Of a stretch of DNA of 64,000 bases, positions 37,251-45,995 are shown one piece after another. Within the stretch, counting starts at the first letter, position 1; every line of letters starts with the position of its first letter. Position numbers and translations under genes: made by a program. The notes under the pieces were generated by a model. That model had not been told where the DNA came from. It worked only from the letters and a program-made list of their open reading frames with translations, and did not search any database. Origin of the DNA: Rhodospirillum sp047263945 (lineage in GTDB: Bacteria > Pseudomonadota > Alphaproteobacteria > Rhodospirillales > Rhodospirillaceae); assembly GCF_047263945.1 (NCBI RefSeq), contig NZ_JBLAVB010000006.1:124001-188000 (forward strand), given 5' to 3'.

Positions 37251-40200
37251 ATGAGCGCCCTAGACATCGTCCTCGACAACCTCGAAGCCCGGACCTATCT
37301 GGTCCAGTCCCCCTATCTGGCCATCATGGCCGCCGGGTCGACCGGAGCTGACAACACCACGGCGGGGGTTCATCTGCGCTGGACCCTGGCCGGCCAGCTG
37401 GGGGAGAACCACCTGCCGAAGGGCGAAAGGGGCCAAGCGGGGCCAGGCTTCAACCGACCCGATGACCATGTTCACATCTTCCGCTCGCGGATCGGCCAGA
37501 CCTTCGCGACCGTCCTGGATCTGGCGAACATGGCCCCCTCTGCCGTTCTTGATCACCGGCGGCTTTGGATCCACCGGCAGACCAACACCGGTGCCGTCAT
37601 CCATGTGAGCTTCGAAGATGCCGACCGCTACGACCGAGCCAGAAACCGGGCCGACCCCCGGGAGGAGCCGGACCGGTTCCTTGCCGCCTATGGCGACGGG
37701 GTGATTGCCGTCAAGCTGAAGGACCGTCTGGCCTTCCGCGCGATGATCGCGCCGGACGGACTTTCGGCTATGACCAAGGTCAAGATCGAAGGACTGTCGG
37801 TCAGCGAAAACAGGATTGGCAGCCCCCGATATGTCTCCCTACGCAGCACCCTCGACCTGGCCAATTTCATACCCGGCGCCCGGCGGGATCAGGAACTGGC
37901 GGCCAACCTCATCGCCGATCCCCTGTTCTTCCGCGACGACACCTTCACCTCGGACCTGCACCGGGTCCAGGCCGAGGATCCGGATATCGGCGAGGCCGGC
38001 GTTTACGCCTTGACGCCCGATGTCCGTATCATGAATGCGACTTGGCGTGCCGCCCCTGTCGGCCTGTCATCGCGAATGGTGGTTCGCACCTCGGGCCGGG
38101 ATAACCAGACGATCTGGGAAACCAACCTGGAGGTGGAGCCGGAGCGGCAATATCTTTTCACCGGGAAGATTCTGACCATCGACCCGGAAGGCCACCCGGA
38201 ATTCGACCTGGAAATCCGCGCCGACAACGGAGACGCCCCACCGGTCATCCAGCCGCTGATCGCCCAGGCGGACATCGGCGAAGCCGCCACGTTCCAAGCC
38301 GCCTGGACCGCACAGAACGGGGGACGCCTGACATTGCGGATCATTGACCGTAACGTCGACAACAAGCCGTTGGGTGTCGCCTTCGCCGACTTCCTGTTCC
38401 TACCCTATTTCAAATCCGGCCAAACCACCATCACTGCAGAGAACCTGGAAGGCATCCGCTTCCGCGCGAGCGGCTGTCTGACCCGCCGGATTTTCCTGCA
38501 TTGCTACGACCACTATATCGACGGTGTGCGGCGGGCCACCAGCGACGCCCTGCCACCCAGCCAGGCCTGGCAGCCGATGGGCCGCTTTTCGCTGGTGTCG
38601 GATACGAACCAGGCAATGGCACGGTTCAATGGCCCCCGGAACGATGTGGGCGGACGTTGGCCCAAGTTCGATCCAGATTCTCCGGTCAGCGAAGACACCT
38701 ATCGGCGGCGCTGGGAACGCAACGGCGGCATCCGCGATGCGGTCCTGTCCTATCTGGCGCTCAGCGCCCGAAACGACACCCCACGGGGCGAGCGGCCACT
38801 TCATGAAGACGGCAATCCGCAGGACATTCTGACGGTGGCCGGTCTCGACCTGCTGAACGTGGCGGCGACCGACTTCCACATTGCCCGCATGCTTGGGCTG
38901 GGCACCCTGGATCCGGTTCCAGCAGCAGCACCGGATGCCGAATACGTCTATCTGGCCGTCTATTGCACCGAAGCCCCCCTTGACCACCCCACCTTGCGCG
39001 GCGGGGCCAGGGCGGCGCATATGACCATGAGCGTGCCCACCCGTACCCGGGACGACAGGCTGCCCGATGCGCCGGTACTGGATGACCCGGTGTTCGGCAT
39101 CATTGTCAGCAACGGTTCCCCGGGTGGCCGCAACATCCTGCGCGCCGACGGCACCACCTGGGACGGCCTGAAGCGCTACGTGAACTTCGCCCTGGTGGAC
39201 ACCGATCCTGCCCCCTCGCCGCCGGGTCGCTTTTTCGAGCCGGACACGCCGTTCTCCAGCATCGACAAAACACCGGCGGCCTTCCTGGGCCTGAAACACC
39301 GACTGGCGACCGAGGCCCGGTGGCGGCGCCCGGAGCCGTCCCATGCCCTTGATCAGCTTGACGGCGGCAATCCGCAGAAACCGGAGACCATGCCCATCTC
39401 CCTGCCCGAGCTGCCCGGCGACATCGCCCTGACCCACGAGCAGACGGAATCGGGACGGCATCTGTACGCCTGCTACGGTATCAACCTGTTCTCACGCCCC
39501 GGCCCGCCGGGTCCGCTGGTGACCATCCCCACCACATTGGGCCGGAGCAACGATCTGCTGCCCCCCCACAACCTCGCCGCCTGCCTGATCCAGCCCGAAG
39601 CCCCCCTGCTTCTGACCACGGCGGCCGAACAGGCGCGGCTGACCGCCCTGCCCGGACCGGATCGCACCCTGGTCCGCGTCACCTTCGACTACACCCACAT
39701 CCATGACCTGTCCTATCCCGACGGCCGGTTCGTGGAATTTCTGTTCCGCGAACAGCGCCCCAAGACCATCGGCGGCAAGGTCATCCTGGCCCAGACCTAT
39801 CCGCATGATCCCTCGCTGTGGGAGGTCCGGACCGGCGACTTCACCCCCGAAAGCACCCGGGACCCCGGCGCTCCGCCCCAGCCGCCCAGTGCCTCCCCGG
39901 CTCTGACCGAGGTGGAAAAGCCCCGTTTTACCGGCGGCTCTCTTGTCATCGCCGGCCGCCCCTATGGCATCCAGGCTGTCCTTCCCCCCGCCGGAGAGGG
40001 CACCGGCCCCACCTTCCTGCTGCCCAAGCTGCGCAGCGGTACACCGGGCGATGCTCCGACCGGCACCTATCAGGCCTCTGAAACCCTGGAAAGCACCTTC
40101 GACACCGGAGAAAACCGCCATTTCGTCGCCGTCGAGAACATGGCCGACGCGGGCAACTGGCGGGATGCCGCTCCGCTTGCCAACCGGGTGACCATCGGCG

Positions 40201-42197
40201 ACCCTTCTTGGCGGCCTTGGGTGGAGCGCTTCATCGACGCATCCGGTCGGCCCGTCGAACAGACCTTGCGGGGCTTCCTGGGTCAGGCACGCATCACTTC
40301 CCGCCCGAACGATGCCGCCGAGGAAGGGGGGATCTACGAGCTGAGCTTTCAGGACCTGACTCTGTCCCCCCATCCCCAGGCCGACAGCCCCCTGGCCGTG
40401 GAGTGGTACCAGGGCGTTGTCCGCATCGCTCCGCGCGACGCTCCCAACGGGCCGAAAAAGGTGCTGGAGGTCATCCGCATCACCAACGTGGGCAATGGCG
40501 CCCGGCTACAGCTGACCGTCGTTGATCCGACCTTCAGCGTTTCCCCCATTCCGGAAGATGCCATCGTCGGTGTCAATTTCTATCCCGGATACCGCCTGTA
40601 CCTGCCCGCTGACGACGCCAACGGTTTCAATGCCGAAGCCTTGCTGCCAGAAGGCGACGATACGCGGCGCACCACCTATCTGGGTGCCCGCAGCGCCGAC
40701 CCGGAGCGCTCCTTCCGCTCTCCGGTTTCAGCGCCGGCAGCGATCATCGCCCAAGGTCTGATCGAGCCCGAGCAACCGACCGTTTCCCAAACCCAGACCT
40801 TCGCCACCCGTCCGGACAACGAAGGCCGGTCCAGCTATTCCTTCACCATCCGCTCGATCCACCGCCCCTTCGCCCTGGCGGTCTATCGCACCAACGATTC
40901 CCGCATCCTCCATGCCCTCTACCAGCCGGCAACGGTTGCGCGGATCCGCGAGGACTTGGCCGCCCTTGCTGCGGCCGAGGGAGGTGACACCTTCCTGCCC
41001 GAGCGCTGGAGCAGTCTTCTGAGCCTGAGCTACCCCGACGGTCGGTTCCCTCGCTATCCGGAAGACGGCGGGTATCGTTTTCCCAATCCGGACAAGGCCG
41101 GTGTCTTCAACCCGGCCGAAGGCCCCGGTGAAGGCGATAATTTCACGGTCTTGCAGGAGCTGCTGCCCCGTCTGTTCACGCCTCTGACCGAACAGCCACT
41201 ACTCTATCGTCACATTCGCCCCCTGCCCTATCAGCCGCGCCCGGGGCGTCAGGTGGTGCGCGACGAGAACGGCAAGGTTCTGGAGCCGACAAACCCCGCC
41301 TTCGATCAGGCCCCCATGGCCCGTTTGGTCGGCAACAACGGCGTGATGTTCACCGATTTCACCCTGGACGGGGCTTCGCGGTCGCTGTGGTTCTACGCGG
41401 CACGGGAAATCGGTAGCCGCATGAAGATGGGGCCGCTCAGCCCCGTGATTGGTCCGGTCTTCCCGGTCAACACCGCCCCGGCTCCAGCCCCGGCGATCAA
41501 GGGCCTGACACCCCGCGGCGCCCAGCCGGCGCTCGGCCTCGGCCCGTCGGTCAGCCTGGCGGTCAGCACCCTCCCCGCCTTTCATGGGGTCACCCGCTAT
41601 CTGCTGATGCGGACTACGGATGCCGATGCCGCCCTGTCGGTGCGGGCAATGACGGTGGTCGACGATGTCACCCCATCCGACCCAGCGGAAGGGCAGGAGG
41701 CCGGTAGCCTGACCCTGTCTGACCACTTCACCGACCTCCCCCTGCCACCTTATGGGGTTCCGGTGTTCTATCGGGTCGTCGGCCTGCGGCCGGTGGTCCA
41801 TGCCAATGATGCCAACGAGGTCCTGACCGACTGGGCACCCTCTCTGCCCTCGCGCACGGTGCTGACCAATCTGATCGACACGGTGATCCCCGATGCTCCG
41901 CGTCTATCGGCGGAGATCCCCGACCCGGCGGCCGACCTGCTGGAAGATCTGGTCCTGCGCTGCGCGCCCACCGCGACCAACGCTGATTACCGGCTGTTCA
42001 AGCGCAATGCCCGGGGGAACTGGGAACAGGTGGCCCTTCATGAAAACGTGCCGGGGACCGAACCGGATATCACCTTCCGGATCGCCGGTCCGCTGCCCAG
42101 ACGGGACGCCAACGGCCCCCTGCGCCATCACTTCAAGGTCGAGGTGCAAAACTCGTCGGGCCTGATCAGCACCCGTGACCGGATCCTGACCCTTTAG
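37251..42197 (+). CDS. Giant beta-rich protein, 1648 aa, with C-terminal FN3-like region; function unknown
   Basis: I choose the ATG at 37251 because AAGGAAG lies 6 nt before it; an in-frame TTG at 37227 has no such signal. The N-terminus (VLDNLEARTYLVQSPYLAI) has no signal peptide. The protein is predicted to be almost entirely beta-structured, with many Pro/Gly-rich turns and no transmembrane segment. The last roughly 100 residues (DTVIPDAPRLSAEIPDP ... HHFKVEVQNSSGLIS) look like a fibronectin type III-type sandwich, and there may be another just before it. I do not recognise the family and see no enzyme motif. It follows the 2193-aa gene by 58 nt on the same strand, and its stop is followed after 27 nt by a strong palindrome, so it is probably the last gene of the operon. 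Confidence 0.8.
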   Translation: MSALDIVLDNLEARTYLVQSPYLAIMAAGSTGADNTTAGVHLRWTLAGQLGENHLPKGERGQAGPGFNRPDDHVHIFRSRIGQTFATVLDLANMAPSAVLDHRRLWIHRQTNTGAVIHVSFEDADRYDRARNRADPREEPDRFLAAYGDGVIAVKLKDRLAFRAMIAPDGLSAMTKVKIEGLSVSENRIGSPRYVSLRSTLDLANFIPGARRDQELAANLIADPLFFRDDTFTSDLHRVQAEDPDIGEAGVYALTPDVRIMNATWRAAPVGLSSRMVVRTSGRDNQTIWETNLEVEPERQYLFTGKILTIDPEGHPEFDLEIRADNGDAPPVIQPLIAQADIGEAATFQAAWTAQNGGRLTLRIIDRNVDNKPLGVAFADFLFLPYFKSGQTTITAENLEGIRFRASGCLTRRIFLHCYDHYIDGVRRATSDALPPSQAWQPMGRFSLVSDTNQAMARFNGPRNDVGGRWPKFDPDSPVSEDTYRRRWERNGGIRDAVLSYLALSARNDTPRGERPLHEDGNPQDILTVAGLDLLNVAATDFHIARMLGLGTLDPVPAAAPDAEYVYLAVYCTEAPLDHPTLRGGARAAHMTMSVPTRTRDDRLPDAPVLDDPVFGIIVSNGSPGGRNILRADGTTWDGLKRYVNFALVDTDPAPSPPGRFFEPDTPFSSIDKTPAAFLGLKHRLATEARWRRPEPSHALDQLDGGNPQKPETMPISLPELPGDIALTHEQTESGRHLYACYGINLFSRPGPPGPLVTIPTTLGRSNDLLPPHNLAACLIQPEAPLLLTTAAEQARLTALPGPDRTLVRVTFDYTHIHDLSYPDGRFVEFLFREQRPKTIGGKVILAQTYPHDPSLWEVRTGDFTPESTRDPGAPPQPPSASPALTEVEKPRFTGGSLVIAGRPYGIQAVLPPAGEGTGPTFLLPKLRSGTPGDAPTGTYQASETLESTFDTGENRHFVAVENMADAGNWRDAAPLANRVTIGDPSWRPWVERFIDASGRPVEQTLRGFLGQARITSRPNDAAEEGGIYELSFQDLTLSPHPQADSPLAVEWYQGVVRIAPRDAPNGPKKVLEVIRITNVGNGARLQLTVVDPTFSVSPIPEDAIVGVNFYPGYRLYLPADDANGFNAEALLPEGDDTRRTTYLGARSADPERSFRSPVSAPAAIIAQGLIEPEQPTVSQTQTFATRPDNEGRSSYSFTIRSIHRPFALAVYRTNDSRILHALYQPATVARIREDLAALAAAEGGDTFLPERWSSLLSLSYPDGRFPRYPEDGGYRFPNPDKAGVFNPAEGPGEGDNFTVLQELLPRLFTPLTEQPLLYRHIRPLPYQPRPGRQVVRDENGKVLEPTNPAFDQAPMARLVGNNGVMFTDFTLDGASRSLWFYAAREIGSRMKMGPLSPVIGPVFPVNTAPAPAPAIKGLTPRGAQPALGLGPSVSLAVSTLPAFHGVTRYLLMRTTDADAALSVRAMTVVDDVTPSDPAEGQEAGSLTLSDHFTDLPLPPYGVPVFYRVVGLRPVVHANDANEVLTDWAPSLPSRTVLTNLIDTVIPDAPRLSAEIPDPAADLLEDLVLRCAPTATNADYRLFKRNARGNWEQVALHENVPGTEPDITFRIAGPLPRRDANGPLRHHFKVEVQNSSGLISTRDRILTL

Positions 42198-42224
42198 GAC
42201 CCAGTCCCCGTGGGACCCCACCGC

Positions 42225-42275
42225 CTAGAGGGAAACGGGGTCAGCTAGACTCAAGCTGACCCCGTTTCCCTCTAG
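42225..42275. terminator. Perfect 22-bp palindrome, probable terminator of the giant-gene operon
   Basis: Arms 42225-42246 and 42254-42275 are exactly complementary with a 7-nt loop. The arm starts CTAGAGGGAAACGGGG. There is no T-tract after it: the sequence goes straight from the terminal CTAG into the IS end. It shares the core GAAACnGGnnCAG with palindromes at 53979 and 54102, so it may be an interspersed repeat as well as a terminator. Confidence 0.6.
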
Positions 42276-43084
42276 CAGACTGTCGGATTTTCCCCCGTTC
42301 TGGTATTATCCCACATGGCAAAATTCAGAGAATTCGACCGAAATCAGCTGTTTCTGCTGCCCCCCAGTCTGAACGATTGGGTGCCGGAGGACGATTTGGC
42401 CCATTTCGTGATTGCGGCTGTGGACCGGGTAAGGCTTGATGCCTTCAAGATCCGTCATCGCGTCGTCGGCCAGCCGCGCTATCATCCCCGGATGATGCTG
42501 GGGCTTCTGATTTACGGCTCTGCGAACGGATTTTTCTCCTCGCGTCGCCTGGAGCGGGCGACCTATCGAGATCTTGGTGTGCGTTTTGTGGCGGCAGACA
42601 ATCATCCCGATCATGATACAATCGCCACCTTTCGGCGGGAGAACAGGACAGCCTTCGAGGCCGCGTTCCTGGAGGTCCTTTTCATGGCGAAGGAGTCCGG
42701 GGTCCTGAAGCTCGGTACGGTGTCGATCGACGGGACCAAGAGTAACGCCAACGCGTCGAAGATCCGGTCCCTGCGCTACGACCGGGCCTTGGAGGATCGA
42801 GATGAAAGAGAAGCTGAAGACGACGGAGGGACGAAAAATGTACAAGCTGCGTAAGCAGACCGTCGAACCCGTCTTTGGCGTCATCAAATCGGCTCTCGGT
42901 TTCCGCACCTTCAGGCTCCGCAGCCTGGAGAAGGTCAAAAGCGAATGGACCCTCGTCGCGCTGGCCGACAACTGTAAGAGAATGGCGAAGCTCAGCATGG
43001 CTTGAGGGGGGGCAACGCGCCCCTTGCTCCCCCCTCCAGACCATGCCGACAGCAAAGGCCCAGAAAAAATTCTCAGACACGCTG
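42276..43084 (+). mobile_element. Degenerate IS1182-like insertion sequence with internal deletion
   Basis: About 809 bp are flanked on both sides by CTAG (42272-42275 and 43085-43088), a likely target duplication. The left end reads CAGACTGTCGGATTTT and the right end, reverse-complemented, CAGCGTGTCTGAGAATTTT, which gives imperfect inverted repeats. Inside is a transposase relic with IS1182-type N- and C-terminal parts. A full member would be about 1.5 kb or more, so roughly half has been lost. The ends and the target duplication are read by eye. Confidence 0.65.
42315..43005 (+). pseudogene. Truncated, frameshifted IS1182-family transposase
   Basis: The first frame (42315-42854) encodes the usual N-terminal part of an IS1182/IS5-superfamily transposase: FLLPPSLNDWVPEDDLAHF, RYHPRMMLGLLIYG, then VSIDGTKSNANAS. 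The last part continues in another frame (42802-43005) with the family C-terminus (KTTEGRKMYKLRKQTVEPVFG, then KVKSEWTLVALADN). The central DDE-core region between SIDGTK and TVEPVFG is missing and the two halves are out of frame, so no active transposase can be made. The deletion junction is near nt 42790-42805. Confidence 0.85.
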
Positions 43085-43259
43085 CTAGTGCACCGACAAC
43101 ACTTACTGAAGCCTCCGATCCAAAACCGGAAAGCGAGGATTAAAGAGTCAGGACACCTTTCCAAATAAGGGGAAATGTCTCAGTATCTCCCTAGGAATAG
43201 GCTTCCATCAAATAAGCACCTGACTGTAATATCCGGCCTCCCAAATTTGGAAGCAGTTG

Positions 43260-44441
43260 ATGAAGAGGATAGCTAAGATGAAAAATCACGAATCCTTACC
43301 AAATCAAGATTCATCAATTGAAGCTTTCAGCTGGGTCTTTAATATAGAAAGCGTGTCCATAGAACTTACCAGCCGATGCAACTTGAGATGTCACTATTGC
43401 AGTGTTCCCCATTCGGAAAGCTATGGCGCTGCGGACATGTCCAAGCAGCGTCTCGGTGATATCCGCAGTCTGCTCAAAACGGGAAATGTGCAGTCTCTTA
43501 GCCTGTCTGGTCGAGGAGAGCTGACCTATATGGACAACTGGCAGGAAGCGGTGGCCCTGTTCAAGGACGCGGTCCCCGTCACTCATGCCGTTCTCAATAT
43601 GGCCAAGCCGCTGACCTGGGAGGAGGCAGAGGCCGTGTTGCAGATCACGTCCTTCAGCTTCAGCATCGATACCGCAGATCGGGAACTGACACTGCGCACC
43701 CGCAAGGGAGCGGACCTCCGCACGGTCATTTCCAACATCGTGCTCTTGCGGGCTGTGGCCCTGGCCTGCGGTCGCCCGCTTCCTTTCTTCAACATCATTG
43801 CGGTGATGAACGAAAGCAGTATCTTCGGCCTCAAGAAGCTCGCCAGCCTCGCAATAACGCTTGGGGCACGGACCCTGATCCTCCAGGATCTGGTCATGGA
43901 TTACAAAGGGATTGCCACAGACGCGCCGGTTGGCCACATCAGCACCCTGCCCCAGGAACGACTGCGCGAAGCCGCCGTGGAGTTCTTGGAAGCCAGTAAA
44001 CTCCTTTCCCACCATCAGGTTGGCTTTACGGCCCACCCGACCCTTACGACGATCATTCAAGAGGCCATTTCTGACATCCCCCCAGAAAAGTCATCTATCA
44101 CGGCGATTGAGGTAGATTCCCCCTCGTTGGGCCGCTATCGCCGCCATGCTCAGCCCCTTAAGCCTGGATCCACTCGATTCTGCACGATGCCTTGGGAGAT
44201 GTTACTTCTACGCAGTGACAGTCAAGTCGAAGTGTGCTGCGGAGCGTATGGCGAGACCGGCAGCTATGATGGAATCAAATCCCTGACCGAGATCGCCAAC
44301 CTGCCCGCCATCCGTCGTCTTCGTAAAGAACTTCTGACAGGCGAGGTGAACGAACTCTGCGCGCACTGCAGTAGTGCGCCGGAAACCTCGGTCAGTGCTT
44401 TTCAGGAACACATTCGCACCTTATATGCGAGCGCCCCCTGA
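43260..44441 (+). CDS. Radical SAM protein with SPASM/twitch-like C-terminus, substrate unknown
   Basis: About 393 aa. The radical SAM cluster motif CNLRCHYC is at about residues 40-47, followed by LSLSGRGELTY, the glycine-rich SAM-binding strand. The C-terminal third contains further cysteines (RFCTMPWEM, VEVCCGAYG, CAHCSS) arranged like SPASM or twitch auxiliary Fe-S domains, which are typical of peptide-modifying enzymes. Two starts are plausible: ATG 43260 (GGAAG 6 nt upstream) and ATG 43278 (AGAGGA 8 nt upstream). I see no precursor peptide, peptidase or transporter beside it, so it is an orphan in this window. Its base composition is lower in GC than the flanking core genes, and it lies directly after an IS relic, so it may have been acquired (inference). 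A hairpin follows at 44536. The specific reaction cannot be assigned. Confidence 0.8.
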   Translation: MKRIAKMKNHESLPNQDSSIEAFSWVFNIESVSIELTSRCNLRCHYCSVPHSESYGAADMSKQRLGDIRSLLKTGNVQSLSLSGRGELTYMDNWQEAVALFKDAVPVTHAVLNMAKPLTWEEAEAVLQITSFSFSIDTADRELTLRTRKGADLRTVISNIVLLRAVALACGRPLPFFNIIAVMNESSIFGLKKLASLAITLGARTLILQDLVMDYKGIATDAPVGHISTLPQERLREAAVEFLEASKLLSHHQVGFTAHPTLTTIIQEAISDIPPEKSSITAIEVDSPSLGRYRRHAQPLKPGSTRFCTMPWEMLLLRSDSQVEVCCGAYGETGSYDGIKSLTEIANLPAIRRLRKELLTGEVNELCAHCSSAPETSVSAFQEHIRTLYASAP

Positions 44442-44535
44442 TACGGGAACGTGGGAGCTGCCAAATCCATAGAAATTCCTTACGCTTTGAAAGCACTCAA
44501 GAATTTATAAGATGGCAGTGAAACTGGAGATTAAT

Positions 44536-44572
44536 TCCAAAGTGCGCTCAGCGTGACTCACCGCACTTTGGA
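44536..44572. terminator. 11-bp perfect inverted repeat after the radical SAM gene
   Basis: TCCAAAGTGCG (44536-44546) pairs exactly with CGCACTTTGGA (44562-44572) across a 15-nt loop. No T-run follows, so termination is only one possible role. A GAAACTGG sequence resembling the start of the palindrome family described elsewhere lies just before it, near 44519. Confidence 0.4.
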
Positions 44573-44981
44573 AGCATTCAAAGGGTCACCGTGCGTCATG
44601 GCACATCAAAGCCCAAGTGGTGTTTGAACGCTATAGAAGCAACGTGGGGATCAAGTCACCTCCTATCGCCACCGTCCTGAGATGATCTTACGAGTCTGAC
44701 AATCTGGTCTGGCCGCATCGATTCCAGACCGATCAGAAGGCCGGAATATCCCCGCCCTTCGGCAGGCGTCCGCAAAACCGGAGCCACTGTTAGAAGCGCC
44801 ACCTCCCAATTTTCCGATACTTTCCGTCACGCGATTGGACATCGACCTCTGACGGGGAACCCGCCCAGTGGACAAACCGCCGAAAATACCGCTTATTGTA
44901 CTCTCATTTTCTGCATAGAGTTCCAAGGTACGCTCCGTGGGCATTGTTTTCGCCTAACCAGATTAAAAGGGGAGACCATCT
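44573..44981. other. Gene-free stretch before the desaturase gene
   Basis: About 400 nt without a supported gene. The only sizeable frame (44663-44944, minus strand, 93 codons) has low-complexity Ser/Gly/Arg composition and no family resemblance. The desaturase promoter probably lies in the last 100 nt, but I cannot mark it. Confidence 0.4.
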
Positions 44982-45938
44982 ATGATCGACCGGAAGTATT
45001 TTGAACCGAATCCGGCCATCTATTTTCGAGACCTTTTAATCCCCATGGCCCTTTTTTTCGTCTGCTTTGCCTGGGCGATGAACTCGGAAGGATGGATGGT
45101 TCTGCTTCCTTGGGTCATTGCGGCGGTCTCGATCCACCGGGCCGGCATGTTCGCCCATGAGATCGTCCATCGGCCCGCTCACCGGCGGATGCGCGCCTTC
45201 AACACCTTTTGGAACTGGACCGTCGGCGCCATCATCATGGTGCCAACCCTCCGCTTCCAGAAACCTCACCTAACCCACCACGCAACCGGCATCTTCCGCA
45301 CCAAGGACGATCCCCAGTATCTGCTCGTGCGCGGCAATCCTGGCATGATGGCCCTGGTCCTTTTCGTCGTTCCCCTGGTCATGCCCCTGACCAATTTCCT
45401 CCAGATCCTTACCGGCGCCCTTGGGGGCATCGGTCTGGAGGAAACCATGGAACGCCGCGCCCAGGCCCGGGGGTTTTCCGTCTGCACCCTGTTGACCAAG
45501 CGCCAGAAAATCGCCGTCGTCCGGCAGAGTCGCTTTACCCTGGCAGCCTTCATCCTTTACGTTGCCCTTCTCCCCCAGACTCTGCCGCTCTACTATTCCC
45601 TGATGGTCGCCGGTTGGTTCCTGACCGTGGCCCGGATCCCGCTGGAGCATGAGCTGGAACGCCATGCGCCCCATTCCAACGCCCACGACCAGATGCTCGA
45701 CAGCTTCACGGTGGAAACACCCCTGGCCCTATTGATCCAGCCGCTGGGTTTTCGCTTCCACACCGCCCACCACATGTACCCCGGCGTTCCCTATCACAAC
45801 CTGCCAGCCCTACACGCCGAACTCAAGGCCACCAATCCCGAATACCGGGGCAGCATCATCTCCCTCTGGGCCGCAATCCGTGGCGCCAAAGCCGGACCGC
45901 ACCCAGGGAATGCGGTGAAGGCCAACGAAGCGGCCTAA
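44982..45938 (+). CDS. Membrane fatty acid desaturase family protein
   Basis: 318 aa, with a strong ribosome-binding site (AAAGGGGAGA). It shows the three histidine clusters of diiron membrane desaturases/hydroxylases: HEIVHRPAH at about residue 62, HLTHH at about 97, and HTAHHMYPGVPYHNLPALH near the C-terminus. Hydrophobic segments lie between them (for example PMALFFVCFAWAM). The family introduces a double bond or hydroxyl into acyl chains or related lipids; the regiospecificity is not readable. It lies 57 nt upstream of a cyclopropane fatty acid synthase on the same strand. The pair could work in sequence: an unsaturated acyl chain is made and its double bond is then methylenated (inference). 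Confidence 0.85.
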   Translation: MIDRKYFEPNPAIYFRDLLIPMALFFVCFAWAMNSEGWMVLLPWVIAAVSIHRAGMFAHEIVHRPAHRRMRAFNTFWNWTVGAIIMVPTLRFQKPHLTHHATGIFRTKDDPQYLLVRGNPGMMALVLFVVPLVMPLTNFLQILTGALGGIGLEETMERRAQARGFSVCTLLTKRQKIAVVRQSRFTLAAFILYVALLPQTLPLYYSLMVAGWFLTVARIPLEHELERHAPHSNAHDQMLDSFTVETPLALLIQPLGFRFHTAHHMYPGVPYHNLPALHAELKATNPEYRGSIISLWAAIRGAKAGPHPGNAVKANEAA

Positions 45939-45995
45939 CCGCCCCCACCCCCTCCACCGTCCCATGTTCCACCGCCAGGATCCACGAACGAGCCC

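Noticed and set aside
42306..43055. 249-codon minus-strand frame over the IS relic
   Set aside because: It is antisense to a recognisable transposase relic and has no similarity that I can see.
44663..44944. 93-codon minus-strand frame in the gap before the desaturase
   Set aside because: No ribosome-binding site, domain or sensible composition was seen; it is probably chance.
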